A stretch of DNA of 64,000 nucleotides from Caenorhabditis elegans (lineage: Eukaryota; Nematoda; Chromadorea; Rhabditida; Rhabditidae). Location of the stretch: positions 310,001-374,000 of the forward strand of contig NC_003281.10 of the NCBI RefSeq assembly GCF_000002985.6. Direction: 5' to 3'. The notes beneath the pieces were generated by a model that worked only from the letters and a program-made list of their open reading frames with translations, had not been told where the DNA came from and did no database searches. This document shows, one piece after another, positions 1 through 11,781 of this stretch. Numbering within the stretch: the first letter of the stretch is position 1; each line of letters opens with the position of its first letter. The position numbers were made by a program, and so were the translations under genes.

Positions 1-2760
1 TTTGGAATTTTTTTGAACGTTTTGAGAAATTCACGAAAAAATTTTTTAAAAGGTAAAAAATTTGGAAAATGTAATTTTTAGGATATTTCAGGGTTTTTTT
101 TTCCAAATTTCAAAAATTTCAAGAAAAAAAAATCTCTCTTTTGACAAAAATTAAAAAAATTTTTTTTTTCAAATTTCCAGAATTTTTACATTTTTTTACA
201 ACCAAAACGTTTTGTTCACAGAAAATTCACAGAAAGTTTTTTGGAACTAAGAGGTTTTAGGGTTTTAAGTAATTCGAAAAATTTTTTTTAAAAATCCAAA
301 ATTTCTAAAAATAGTTTCAAAAAAAATTATCATATAATTTAAGACACAACCAATTAAACAATTGTTCTTTAAATTAAAATTAAACAAAAAAAAACATTTT
401 TGGACGATTTTCGAAAAATTTGAAAATAATACGTTTTTCAGGTTTATTTTAAAATTTCCAAAATTTCAGAAAATTGAACACTATTTGGAATTTTTTTTTC
501 AAATTTCCAGAATTTTTTAATTGTTTTATACACCCCGAACGTTTTGAGAAATTCACGAAATTTTTTTTTTTAAAGTTAAAAATTTGGAAAAATCCTCCCA
601 TTTTTGAATTTAAATTTACATTTTTTTTGAAATTTGGAATTTTTCAGGATTTTTTCCAAAAAAAAAAAAACTAAAGAAATTCGAACATTTTGAATTTTTT
701 TTAAAATTTACCAAACTATTTCCGAATTTAAAAAATTTAAATTGTTTTTCCTGTGTATTTTTGAATTCCAAATTTCAAGGGAAATCATAAAATTCGGAAA
801 AAAATGCTTTAAAAACGTCTAATATTCAGATTTTTTCAAAAATTGCTAGTTTTTTTACAAGTTTTTTTTCGGATTTTTGTGATCCCTACAGTTCCTAAAA
901 AAATTTTTTTTCAAATTTCCAGAATTTTTACATTTTTTTACAACCCAAACGTTTTGGGAAATTCACGGAAATTTTTTTAAAAAAAGTTAAAAATTAGGAA
1001 ACTGTCGATTTTCTGGATTTTTTGAAACTAAGAGGTTTAAAGGCTTTAAGTAATTCGAAAAAATTGAAAAAAATCCAAAATTTCTAAAAATAATTAAAAA
1101 AAAAATTCTATAATCTAATAGAATAAAGGTTTTTGTTGGATGAGCTGTGTAACTCTAGACTATATGTGATTATATAAAAGGGATTTATTAAGCGGAAAAC
1201 AGGTACAGCAACCTAACACAGGAACGGGAAGGGAAAAGGGGAGAAGGGAACGAGAAACGAGTAAACGGAAAAAGGCCAAGAATGAGCGCTCTCGTCGCCT
1301 TATATAGTGCGGCGAGAGACGCAGAGAAGACAGGGGAAATTAGAATACGTCCGCGCCCGCTGTCGGTCAAGATCGTCTCTCCTCCTACTGTAGAGTGTAA
1401 TGTTGTACGCCTAGTCGTTGTGTGCACGTCGGTGACGAGTTCCACGAGTCATCGAGCATCTGAAATCAAACGAGAAGGCACGAAATAAGTATAAGTATTT
1501 ATCTAACTAAAAGTATTACGAATATAAGAGTGTGAAAAGGTGCTGATCCTTACAATAGTAAGACACAACCAATTAAAAAAATTGTTCTCCAAATTAAAAA
1601 AAAAATTTTTTGACGGTTTTCGAAAAATTTGAAAAGTTTATTTTCAAATTTCCAAAATTTCAGAAAATTGAACACTATTTGGAATTTTTTTTTCAAATTT
1701 CCAGAATTTTAAAAAATTTACATATTTTTTACGAACGTTTTGAGAAATTCACGAAATTTTTTTTTTTTTAAGTTTAAAATTTTGGAAAAATCCCCCCATT
1801 TTTGAATTTAAGTTTACATTTTTTTTTTTGAAATTTGGAATTTTTCAGGATTTTTTCCAAAAAAAAAAAAACTAAAGAAATTCGATCATTTTGAGTTTTT
1901 TTTTAAATTTACCAAACTATTTCCGAATTTAAAAAATTTAAATTCTTTGTCCTGTGTATTTTTGAATTTCAAATTTCCAGAGAAATCATAAAATTCGGAA
2001 AAAAAATGCTTTAAAAACGTCTAATATTCAGATTTTTTCAAAAATTGCTAGTTTTTTTTTTGAGTTTTTTTCGGATTTTTGTGATTCCTACAGTTGCTTA
2101 AAAATTTTTTTTCGAATTTCCAGAATTTTTACATTTTTTTACAACCCAAACGTTTTGGGAAATTCACGGAAATTTTTAAAAAAGTTAAAAATTAGGAAAC
2201 TGTCGATTTTCTGGATTTTTTGAAACTAAGAGGTTTCGAAAAAATTGAAAAATATCCAAAATTTTTAAAAATTATTTTAAAAAAAATTATTCTATAATCT
2301 AATAGTAAGACAAAACCAATTAAAAAAATTTTTTTTTTGACGGTTTTCGAAAAATTTGAAAAGTTTATTTTCAAATTTCCAGAATTTTTAAAAATTTACA
2401 TACACCCCGAACGTTTTGAGAAATTCACGAAATTTTTTTTTTTTAAGTTTAAAATTTTGGAAAAATCCCCCCATTTTTGAATTTAAGTTTACATTTTTTT
2501 TTTGAAATTTGGAATTTTTCAGGATTTTTTCCAAAAAAAAAAAAACTAAAGAAATTCGAACATTTTGAGTTTTTTTTTAAATTTACCAAACTATTTCCGA
2601 ATTTAAAAAATTTAAATTCTTTGTCCTGTGTATTTTTGAATTTCAAATTTCCAGAGAAATCATAAAATTCGGAAAAAATGCTTTAAAAACGTCTAATATT
2701 CAGATTTTTTCCAAAAGTGCTAGTTTTTTTTTGAGTTTTTTTCGGATTTTTGTGACTTTC
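1..2760. repeat. AT-rich ~745-bp tandem repeat, about 2.6 clear copies
   Basis: Landmarks recur in the same order. TAAGACACAACCAATTAAA begins units near 340, 1558 and 2306. AAATCATAAAATTCGG is seen near 783, 1984 and 2657. AAACTGTCGATTTTCTGG is near 1000 and 2199. A more diverged partial copy fills 1-340. The DNA consists of A-runs and T-runs recurring roughly every helical turn, the look of periodic An/Tn clusters in Caenorhabditis introns and arms, but I judged the periodicity by eye. Open frames here are short, Phe/Lys-rich and not convincing. Copy 1 is split by the insertion at 1122-1553. Confidence 0.8.
1122..1553 (-). mobile_element. Solo-LTR-like insertion with 5-bp target duplication
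   Basis: A 432-bp segment of normal base composition interrupts the AT-rich tandem repeat. It is flanked by AATAG on both sides (1117-1121 and 1554-1558). The uninterrupted junction near 2300-2306 reads CTAATAGTAAG, so the empty site is visible in the same window. Read on the minus strand it starts (T)GTAAGGATC. It carries a TATA box (CACTATATAAGGCG) near its middle and an AATAAA signal (TTAATAAATCCC) near its end, the order expected of an LTR with promoter and polyadenylation signal. No internal retroelement genes are present, so a solo LTR left by LTR-LTR recombination is the best reading. The exact edges could shift by a base (4- or 5-bp duplication). Confidence 0.65.
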
Positions 2761-2804
2761 CTACGATATAAAAAATTTTACAGAAAAACTAATTTTTTTC
2801 CCAG

Positions 2805-4113
2805 AAAAACGCCATCAACTCCTACAACAAGTTCGCATGCAAATTCGCAACGTTTTCACATTCATGTTCGTTCCATTCCACGCCGGGGCCAAAATGATGA
2901 GCCGAAAATGCCACGTTTTGATGACGTGGATCTGTGGGAGCTCCGGTGCACAATTCGGGCGGTACTTAATCAATTACGTAGGTTTTCGGGAAACTTACTG
3001 GAAATTTGGTACAAAATGCGAAAAATCTACAAAAAAAAAGAAAAAAAAACGAAAAAAAAAGTAAGAAAGAAAGAAAGAAAGAAAAAAGAAAGAAAAAAGT
3101 CAGGAAAAAAATAATAAAAAGTTAGAAAGAAAAAAAATAGAAAAGTGGAAAAAATTAAAACAGAAACAAAATGAAAAAAAAGAAGAAAGGAAGAAAGAAA
3201 CAAATAGAAAAAAAAACGAAAATAAAGAAACAGAAAGATAAAATATAGAGAAATAGAAAAAAAGAAGAAACGAAAGAGAAGAAAAAAAAAACAAAAATAG
3301 AAAAAAATAGGAAAAAAAACAACCAGAAACAAGAGAAAAAGAAAAAAAAAAGAAAAAAACATTTTTCTTTTTCTAAACTAAAAAAATCCATTTTTTTGGA
3401 GAATTTCCAAAAAAAAAACCAAAAACTCAAACATTTTAAATTTTAACGTCTTTTTGCATTTTTTTGGGTTTCGAGAATAAAATTTTTGTTAAAAAAATTT
3501 AAAAACACCCTAAAAATTCTGAAAAATTAATTTTTTTTTCTTCAAAATTTTGTGTTTCTAAAAAATATTTCAAAATTCCTAAAAATTTTCAGTTTTCGCT
3601 AAAAATCCACGTGGAAAATTGAAAATTTCTCCAATTTTTCTCCGCAAATTTCAGACTCAAAATACTACAACACAAGCCGTATGGACTATTTGGCTCCGCG
3701 AGTTCCGATGCGTAATAGTGCACTGAAACGTCTATCCGTCTACGTGGCAGAAGTACCGTGCCACGTGGAATTTGAAGAGTTTGACGAGTTACGGTATGGC
3801 GGGAATTTGAAAATTTATTTTTGAAAAAAAAAAAAAATTTTTAGCTAAATTTTTTATAAAATTTCGAGTTTTTTGAGCTTCAAAATTCAATAATTTTCAA
3901 AACCCACCTTAAGCTCCGCCCCTTTCTGACCCGAAATTTTGTTTCAGCTGGACACCACAAGCTGAGCAGTACCCATCTCCTGTAGATACTGACGGTTATT
4001 TCCTCGTCGGATCCCATCATGACGTCATCATGCACTCGGGACGTGTCCGCTACCCAGGAACACTCGAAAAAATGGGACAAACTATTCTGTTGACGCCAAT
4101 CGCCGAGAAATAA
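2805..4113 (+). CDS. 3' exons of an unrecognised protein-coding gene
   Basis: Three exons join in frame: 2805-2977, 3655-3793 and 3948-4113, with good splice sites (CCCAG/, /GTAGGT, TTTCAG/, /GTATGG, TTTCAG/) and a TAA stop. They code about 158 residues. The reading passes through MPRFDDVDLWELRC, the junction VLNQL-H-SKYYN, MDYLAPRVPMRN, and ends LLTPIAEK. The first exon begins at an acceptor and is open throughout, so upstream exons probably lie outside the window; an internal Met at 2908 would give a 124-residue protein. Composition is ordinary for a globular protein, with no signal peptide or membrane segment seen. I do not recognise the family. The next gene downstream on the same strand starts 1.35 kb away, which is long for an operon pair. 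Confidence 0.65.
3025..3358 (+). repeat. Purine-only low-complexity tract in intron
   Basis: More than 300 bases of almost pure A/G (GAAA and GAAAA units) in the intron between the exons ending at 2977 and starting at 3655. Antisense frames here are long only because the complement lacks stops. No gene is supported. Confidence 0.85.
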
Positions 4114-5459
4114 CGACGCTCCGCCCACTAATTTGACCGATTTTTCCGGAAAAATCACTTTTATAGCCCCGCCTCTTTTTTTTCTAGGCTCCGCCCCTTT
4201 CTTGGCAAATTTCCAGACTCCGCCCTATTCTTGGCAGTTTTATTCGGAAAATGCATTTTTTTTTTCAATTTTCACCTAAAATTCGTATTTCCCAAAAACT
4301 TTTGCTCAATTTCCCGATAAAATCGATAAATTGTTAAGCCCCGCCTTCTTTTTCTAAGCCCCTCCCCTTTTTTGGCAATTTTCCAGACTCCGCCCCATTC
4401 TTGGCAGTTTTAGTCGGAAAATGCATTTTTTTTTTTCAATTTTCACCTAAAATTCGTATTTCCCAAAAACTTTTGCTCAATTTCTCGATAAAATCGATAA
4501 ATTGTTAAGCCCCGCCTTCTTTTTCGAGGCTCCGCCCCTTTCTTGGCAATTTTTTTTCAGAAATGGGTAGATCACTCATTTTTTGTGGGAACTTTCAAAA
4601 TACTTCAACTTTTGCTTATTTTTACGAAAAAAACAAAATAATTTCCAAGCCCCGCCCCTTTCTTGACAATTTTCCAGACCCCGCCCCTTTATTGGCACTT
4701 TTAGTCGGATAACTGAATAATTATTTGATTTTCACCTAAAATTCGTATTTCCCAAGGAATTTTAGCTCAATTTCCCGAGAAAATCGATAACTTCCTAAGC
4801 CCCGCTCTCTTTTTTCGAGACTCCGCCCCTTTCGAGGCAACTTGTCTGACTCCGCCCCATTCTTGGCAGTTTTAGTCGGAAAATGCTTTTTTTTTTCAAT
4901 TTTCACCTAAAATTCGTATTTCCCAAGGAATTTTAGCTCAATTTCCCGAGAAAATCGATAACTTGTCAAGCCCCGCCTTCTTTTTCGAGGCTCCGCCCCT
5001 TTCGTGGCAATTTGTAAGACTCCGCCCCTTTTTGTTTTTGACAATTGTTCAGATTCCGACCCTTGCTTGGTAACTTTTTTAATATTTCTTGTTGTACATT
5101 TTTGTTCGTAATGTATATTTATTGCATAAGCTCCGCCGCCATTTCTTGGCCCCGCCCCCATCCTATGAGGCTCCGCCTCTTTTTCTATACCAACAATTTC
5201 TTTTTTGTATTTTATTTCTCTGACATTCCTTTGCTCATTGTCTTTTTTGAAATTTTTTGATATTTTATAATAAGCTAGCCACGCCCCTTTCTTGGGTGTG
5301 GCTCCGCCCCTTTATTGGATTTTTTTTCAAAAAAATTTACTCTCTCTCTATTTTTCTTAATTTCTTAATGTCGTCCAGAATCGTTTTTCAAAAACGATTT
5401 GAATATTTTTCATCATAAGCCCCGCCCCTTTCCTCCCTAACCACGCCCCCACTTTGCAG
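4114..5459 (+). repeat. Intergenic GC-box repeat field (CCCCGCCCCTTTCTTGGCA)
   Basis: Short GC-rich blocks of the form AAGCCCCGCCCCTTTCTTGGCA alternate with AT-rich spacer. Between about 4200 and 5030 they belong to imperfect ~176-bp tandem units: CAGTTTTAGTCGGAAAATGC recurs near 4227, 4403 and 4868, with a variant near 4690. The same block continues, more scattered, in the GMF introns (5570-6010, 7275-7640, 9775-10130, 11350-11400). It is nearly always in the same orientation; a reverse copy lies near 10268-10290. It resembles an Sp1-type GC box but is more likely a dispersed intron repeat. Confidence 0.7.
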
Positions 5460-5461
5460 AG
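5450..5461 (+). promoter_or_regulatory. Probable trans-splice acceptor of the GMF gene
   Basis: CACTTTGCAG/AG immediately precedes the ATG at 5462, so the 5' UTR would be two bases. This is typical of spliced-leader acceptors in Caenorhabditis and supports the chosen start. SL1 versus SL2 cannot be told from sequence; the 1.35-kb gap to the upstream gene argues weakly for SL1. Confidence 0.55.
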
Positions 5462-8400
5462 ATGACGTCATCGCTCACAATATGCTCAATTCCAGACGGA
5501 GTGAAGGAGGATTTGAAGAAGTTTCGATTCTCGAAGAGTACAACGATGAACGCTTTGATTTGTAAGTCCACCACGCCCATTTCATGGCAGATTTTTCGAA
5601 AACTAAGCCACGCCCACTTCTCTAGGCGCCGCCTATTTCTGGGTCAATTTTTGCTAAAAATCGTGAATATAGAATAAGATTAAAAAGGCCACGCCTAGTT
5701 AATGGCGACAAATGCAATTCTAAAAATAGGCCACGCCTATTTTTCTAGGCACCGCCCATTTCTCTAGACTCCGCATCGTTAATGGAAATCTGCCAAATTT
5801 TATGAGTTTTAGAAAATAAATTCTGGTAGACTTATCGGAAAGTACCATAGCCCCGCCTACTTTTGGAGGCTCCGCCCACATTTTATCCCAGGCTCCGCCC
5901 CTTTAATAGAAACCAAAAATTTTCTCAAAACTTGCCGAAAAAATGCAGGTTTATATAGATTCCAAAAAAAAAATTCCAAAAAAATTTGGTCACGCCCACT
6001 TGCGGAGGCTCCACCCACTTCTTGGCATAAGTCATTGAAAATGCAAATTTTTGCGAAAAAAACACTGCAACTTTTTCCTCACGAGGGACGAGGAAAAGTG
6101 GTTTCTAGGCCATGGCCGAGGGGCCGACAAGTTTCAGCGGCCATTTATCTTGCTTTGTTTTCCGCCTGTTTTCTTTCGTTTTTCATCGATTTTTTCGTTT
6201 TTTCTTAATAAAACTGATAAATAAATATTTTTTGCAGATGCTAAAACAATTTCCAAGTAAAAAACTTATGTATTCAGTGGGCAAGCAGCGGTGAAAGTGG
6301 TCAATGCAATATGATGGATTACGGGAATACAAAACCTAAACTTTTTCTGAAACATGATACATATGCTGCTTAGATGCTGAAACTACCTGATTTTCATAAC
6401 GAGACCGCTGAAAAAGTTTTGAGGTTTCCGAAATTCAACTTTTTTTGCGAAAATCTCGGCTTTTTCACCAAAAAAGTTGAATTTTGGAACCTTCAAAACT
6501 TTTTCAGCGGTCTCGTTATGAAAATCAGGTAGTTTCAGCATTTAAGCAGCATATGTATTATGTTTCAGAAAAAGTTTAGGTTTTGTATTCCCGTAATCCA
6601 TCATTTTACATTGACCACTTTCACCGCTGCTTGCCCACTGAATACATAATTTTTTTTATTTGGAAATTGTTTTAGCATCTGCAAAAAGTATTTATTTATC
6701 AGTTTTAATAAGAAAAAACGGGAAAAAGCTGTGAAAAACGAAAGAAAACAGGCGGAAAACAAGGCAAAATAAATGGCCGCTGAAACTTGTCGGCCCCTCG
6801 GCCATGGCCTAGAAACCACTTTTCCTCGTCCCTCGTGAGGAAAAAGTTGCAGTGAGAAAATTAGTTTCTGGGCTGAAATTTTCGGTTTTTCCCAATTTTT
6901 CAGTTGTAAAAATCCAAAAAATTGCCATTTTTCAGTGAAAATCGACCGGGAATCGCATGAGCTTCAATCGGAGCAACTGCTCAATGATTGCTCAATTGAA
7001 GAGTTTAAAGAAGAGCTTCCAAGTCAACAACCACGGTTTATTCTACTCAGTTGGTGCAAAAAACATTCGGACGAACGAATTTCATATCCAATGCTTCTGA
7101 TTTATTATTGCCCAAATGGTAAAATTTTTTTGTCGAAATTTGTCGAAAAATCTCGAGAAAAACGCTAAAAATGTTATGTTTTGCCGGAAAAATCGGGTAA
7201 ATTCTGAAGTTGTAGAGCTAAACTTAAACGAAAAATGGTCAAAATCTGCTCATTTTAGAAAAAAAACCAAATATCGCCTAGCCCCGCCCCTTTCTTGGCA
7301 AATATTTCAAATGTGCGGACTCCTCGTACTCATTCGGTGATTTTTATGCCGGAAAACTCAAAATTCTACAGTTTTCTACTTGAAACTTTACATTTTTGAA
7401 GAAAATTTGCGCATTTTCACTAGGAATTCAAAATTTGTGTAAGCTCCGCCCATTTCTTGGCCAATATTTAAAAATGTGTTACATATTCCGCTTTTTCGGT
7501 GAATTTTTTGCCGGAAAACTCAAAATTCCACAGTTTTCAAGCAATTTTGCGTACTTTCACAAGAAACTAAAAGTTTGCGTAAGCTCCGCCCCCTTTCTTG
7601 GTAAATATTTCCACAATATCCAAACTCCGCCTACGTTTTAGATGAATTTTCCGCCGAGAGACTCAGAAGAAGAATTGTCTTTTCGTCTTTTGAACTGATA
7701 TTGGTTTGGGGTTAGTGAAGGGATATGGTCGGGGTACTGTAGGGGTACGGTAGGATTACTGTAGTTTTGGAAAAATTGTCTTTTCGTCTTTTGAAGGGAT
7801 ATTGGTTTGGGGTTAGTGGAGGGATATGGTCGGGGTACTGTAGGGGTACGGTAGGATTACTGTAGTTTTGGAAAAATTGTCTTTTCGTCTTTTGAAGGGA
7901 TATTGGTTTGGGGTTAGTGGAGGGATATGGTCGGGGTACTGTAGGGGTACGGTAGGGGTACTGTAGTTTTGGAAAAATTGTCTTTTCGTCTTTTGAAGGG
8001 ATATTGGTTTAGGGTTAGTGGAGGGATATGGTCGGGGTACTGTAGGGGTACGGTAGGATTACTGTAGTTTTGGAAAAATTGTCTTTTCGTCTTTTGAAGG
8101 GATATTGGTTTAGGGTTAGTGGAGGGATATGGTCGGGGTACTGTAGGGGTACGGTAGGATTACTGTAGTTTTGGAAAAATTGTCTTTTCGTCTTTTGAAG
8201 GGATATTGGTTTAGGGTTAGTGGAGGGATATGGTCGGGGTACTGTAGGGGTACGGAAGGATTACTGTAGTTTTGGAAAAATTGTCTTTTCGTCTTTTGAA
8301 GGGATATTGGTTTAGGGTTAGTGGAGGGATATGGTCGGGGTACTGTAGGGGTACGGTAGGATTACTGTAGTTTTGGAAAAATTGTCTTTTCGTCTTTTGA

Positions 8401-11400
8401 AGGGATATTGGTTTGGGATTAGTGGTGGGATATGGTCGGGGTACTGTTGGGGTACTGTAGGGGTACTGTAGTTTTGGAAAAATTGTCTTTTCGTCTTTTG
8501 AAGGGATATTGGTTTGGGGTTAGTGAAGGGATATGGTCGGGGTACTGTAGGGGTACGGTAGGATTACTGTAGTTTTGGAAAAATTGTCTTTTCGTCTTTT
8601 GAAGGGATATTGGTTTGGGGTTAGTGGAGGGATATGGTCGGGGTACTGTAGGGGTACGGTAGGATTACTGTAGTTTTGGAAAAATTGTCTTTTCGTCTTT
8701 TGAAGGGATATTGGTTTGGGGTTAGTGGAGGGATATGGTCGGGGTACTGTAGGGGTACGGTAGGGGTACTGTAGTTTTGGAAAAATTGTCTTTTCGTCTT
8801 TTGAAGGGATATTGGTTTAGGGTTAGTGGAGGGATATGGTCGGGGTACTGTAGGGGTACGGTAGGATTACTGTAGTTTTGGAAAAATTGTCTTTTCGTCT
8901 TTTGAAGGGATATTGGTTTAGGGTTAGTGGAGGGATATGGTCGGGGTACTGTAGGGGTACGGTAGGATTACTGTAGTTTTGGAAAAATTGTCTTTTCGTC
9001 TTTTGAAGGGATATTGGTTTAGGGTTAGTGGAGGGATATGGTCGGGGTACTGTAGGGGTACGGAAGGATTACTGTAGTTTTGGAAAAATTGTCTTTTCGT
9101 CTTTTGAAGGGATATTGGTTTAGGGTTAGTGGAGGGATATGGTCGGGGTACTGTAGGGGTACGGTAGGATTACTGTAGTTTTGGAAAAATTGTCTTTTCG
9201 TCTTTTGAAGGGATATTGGTTTGGGATTAGTGGTGGGATATGGTCGGGGTACTGTTGGGGTACTGTAGGGGTACTGTAGTTTTGGAAAAATTGTCTTTTC
9301 GTCTTTTGAAGGGATATTGGTTTGGGGTTAGTGGAGGGATATGGTCGGGGTACTGTAGGGGTACGGTAAGATTACTGTAGTTTTGGAAAAATTGTCTTTT
9401 CGTCTTTTGAAGGGATATTGGTTTAGGGTTAGTGAAGGGATATGGTCGGGGTACTGTAGGGGTACGGAAGGATTACTGTAGTTTTGGAAAAATTGTCTTT
9501 TCGTCTTTTGAAGGGATATTGGTTTAGGGTTAGTGGAGGGATATGGTCGGGGTACTGTAGGGGTACGGTAGGATTACTGTAGTTTTGGAAAAATTGTCTT
9601 TTCGTCTTTTGAAGGGATATTGGTTTGGGATTAGTGGGGGGATATGGTCGGGGTACTGTAGGGGTACTGTAGTTTTGGAAAAATTAATCCTTGAATTTTA
9701 ACACTTTTGAAAAAATCCAAAAAATGTTTGGCGCGAATTTTGAATTTTCTGACAGAACAAATTCAGAATGTGAGTAAGACCCCGCCCCTTTCTTGGGGGC
9801 AAATTTTTCGAATGTGCGCCCTCTGCCTACTTTTTGGTGAATTTTCTGCCGGAAAACTTAATATTCCACAGTTTTCTGCTTGGATCTGTACATTTTTGAA
9901 GTAATTTTGCGCATTTTCACTAGAAGTTCAAATTTTTGCCTAGCCCCGCCCCCCTTTCTTGGCAAATTTACAGACTCCGCCTATTTTTCGTGAGTTTTTG
10001 TTGCCGGAGAACTCAAAATTCTACAGTTTTCTACTTTTGGAACTTTATATTTTTGAAAAACTTTGCAGATTTTAATGAAAAATTCGAATTGTTGTTTTTA
10101 GCCCCGCCCCTTTCTTGGCCAAATTTTCAAAAATGCCGATTTTGCCCATTTTCTAAAACTTTGTGTGGTCGAAAATGTCAGCATTTTACGATTCGAAGCT
10201 TAAATTTTTGAACTTTTAAAGGAAATGTGATGTTAGGCTCCGTCCACTTAATTGAAGGCACATGTTTATCGAATTTTCCAAGAAAGGGGCGGGGTTTCGC
10301 CAATTTTATCCAAAAAAAATTTCACGGAAATGTAAAATTTTGTCAAAATTTTAGAATTTCGTGATGAATTTTCGATTTTTTTGAAATTGAAAAAAAGGCG
10401 TGGCTTGCTGGACTTGGCCCCGCCCCCTCTTTCTTGACTAATTTCTTTGAGAATGCAATTTTTTCTGGGATGATTTTGCCGGAAATCTTAGAAATCCCCA
10501 CTTTTCTGCTTGAAAGTTTACATTTCACTGCAACTTTCTCCTCACGAGGGACGAGGAAAAGTGGTTTCTAGGCCATGGCCGAGGGGCCGACAAGTTTCAG
10601 CGGCCATTTATCTTGCTTTGTTTTCCGCCTGTTTTCTTTCGTTTTTCACTGATTTTTTTCGTTTTTTCTTAATAAAACTGATAAATAAATATTTTTTGCA
10701 GATGCTAAAACAATTTCCAAGTGAAAAAATTATGTATTCAGTGGGCAAGCAGCGGTGAAAGTGGTCAATGCAATATGATGGATTACGGGAATACAAAATC
10801 CAAACTTTTTCCCAAACATGATACATATGCTGTTTGGATGCTAAAAGTACCTGATTTTCATAACGAGACCGCTGAAAAAGTTTTGAGATTTTCAAAATTC
10901 AAATTTTTTAGTGAAAAAGTCGAGATTTTTGCACAAAATGTCGAATTTTGAAAAACTCAAAACTTTTTCAGCGGTCTCGTTATGAAAATCAGGTAATTTC
11001 ATATGTATTATGTTTCAGAAAAAGTTTAGGTTTTGTATTCCCGTAATCCATCATTTTACATTGACCACTTTCACCGCTGCTTGCCCACTGAATACATAAT
11101 TTTTTCACTTGGAAATTGTTTTAGCATCTGCAAAAAATATTTATTTATCAGTTTTAATAAGAAAAAACGAAAAAAATCGATGAAAAACGAAAGAAAACAG
11201 GCGGAAAACAAAGCAAGATAAATGGCCGCTGAAACTTGTCGGCCCCTCGGCCATGGCCTAGAAACCACTTCTCGTCCCTCGTGAGGAAAAAGTTGCAGTG
11301 CATTTGTGAAAAAAAATTCACGGGTTTCAACAAAAATTTAGAATGTTTGCTTAGCTCCGCCCCTTTCTCCTTGCTCAGTTTAGGCTCCACCCACCTAATG

Positions 11401-11619
11401 GAAAACAAAAAAAAAAGGATTTTTTCACAGGAAGCAGCCCGGAACTCCAAATGCTGTACGCTGGGAGCCGTAATTTCATCGTCAACGAATGCCACGTGTC
11501 AAAGGTGAACAGAAAATTAGAAATTGTGCGGAAAATAATCAATATTTACACTTTTACAGAACACGGAAATCCGAGATATCGATGAAATCGACGACGAACT
11601 GCTCGAATCGAAATTTTGA
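5462..11619 (+). CDS. Glia maturation factor (GMF) homologue, ADF-H domain
   Basis: Four exons (5462-5561, 6936-7118, 11431-11504, 11560-11619) give 417 nt and a 138-residue protein, close to the ~142 of animal GMFs. It begins MTSSLTICSIPDGVKEDL, then KKFRFSKSTTMNALILKID, FKEELPSQQPRFILLSW, RISYPMLLIYYCPNGSSPE, LQMLYAGSR and ends DDELLESKF. These blocks follow the GMF order and spacing (KFRF, PRFI, RxSYP, PE-QxMYAGS). GMFs are single ADF-homology proteins that bind Arp2/3 complex and promote debranching of actin networks in the cytoplasm; the function here is inferred from family. All splice phases agree. Introns 1 and 3 (1.4 and 4.3 kb) are filled with palindromic elements, GC-box repeats and a minisatellite, unusual for so short a coding sequence. 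The gene looks intact. It probably corresponds to the single C. elegans GMF-beta orthologue. Confidence 0.93.
6063..6854. mobile_element. ~790-bp palindromic (foldback) element in GMF intron 1
   Basis: The segment starts CACTGCAACTTTTTCCTCAC and ends with its reverse complement. The two arms (about 6063-6450 and 6475-6854) match over nearly their whole length, including CCATGGCCGAGGGGCCGACA near the outer ends and CAGCGGTCTCGTTATGAAAA near the centre. No transposase is present, so it is a non-autonomous foldback or MITE-like element. A second copy is at 10526-11300. Transcribed within the GMF pre-mRNA it would form a hairpin several hundred base pairs long. Confidence 0.9.
7676..9685 (+). repeat. 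20-unit ~101-bp minisatellite with 8-unit higher-order repeat
   Basis: The unit runs TTGTCTTTTCGTCTTTTGAA, GGGATATTGGTTTGGGGTTA, GTGGAGGGATATGGTCGGGG, then TACTGTAGGGGTACGG and TACTGTAGTTTTGGAAAAA. About 20 copies lie head to tail in GMF intron 3. Diagnostic variants (TTTGGGG, TTTAGGG or TTTGGGA; GTAGGATTAC, GAAGGATTAC or GTAGGGGTAC; CTGTTGGGG) occur in the same order in units 1-8 and 9-16. Units 17-20 are a partial third cycle. The same family, more diverged, is found at 48430-48560 and 57795-58275. Confidence 0.9.
10526..11300. mobile_element. Second ~775-bp palindromic element, GMF intron 3
   Basis: It has the same CACTGCAACTTTCTCCTCAC ends and CCATGGCCGAGGGGCCGACA sub-terminal block as the element at 6063-6854, with near-complete inverted symmetry. 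One arm has a small deletion near the centre (around 11000) relative to the first copy. It lies 130 bases upstream of exon 3 of the GMF gene. Confidence 0.9.
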
Positions 11620-11701
11620 ATTTTGAATTTCCACCGCCGGCTGAAGATATTTATACGATAATTTATTTATGTTAATTTGCGATTATACAGAATATTCAGA
11701 C

Positions 11702-11707
11702 AATAAA
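11702..11707 (+). terminator. Poly(A) signal of the GMF gene
   Basis: AATAAA occurs 83 bases after the GMF stop codon at 11619, a normal Caenorhabditis 3' UTR length. It lies just before the satellite array begins. Confidence 0.6.
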
Positions 11708-11739
11708 TATTTATTTTTCTCGGAAATTGAGTTTTTGAA

Positions 11740-11778
11740 CATTTTATGGGAATTTCAAAATTGTGATTTTTTGCCATA
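11740..11778. repeat. Left 39-bp inverted end of the satellite array
   Basis: CATTTTATGGGAATTTCAAA and the following bases to 11778 are the exact reverse complement of 23097-23135, within the last unit of the array. The match includes GGGAATTTC/GAAATTCCC, a variant that internal units lack (they read GAAGTTCCC or GATGTTCCC). The array as a whole is therefore bracketed by a perfect inverted repeat. Confidence 0.85.
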
Positions 11779-11781
11779 ACT

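Noticed and set aside
2837..3064. 75-codon frame starting MQIRNVFTFM overlapping the first coding exon
   Set aside because: Cannot splice in frame to the exon at 3655 (hits a stop), whereas the frame containing PRFDDVDLWELRC joins all three exons in phase.
3027..3430. Minus-strand Phe/Leu/Ser-rich frames that look like membrane proteins
   Set aside because: They are the complement of an A/G-only tract inside an intron of the plus-strand gene.
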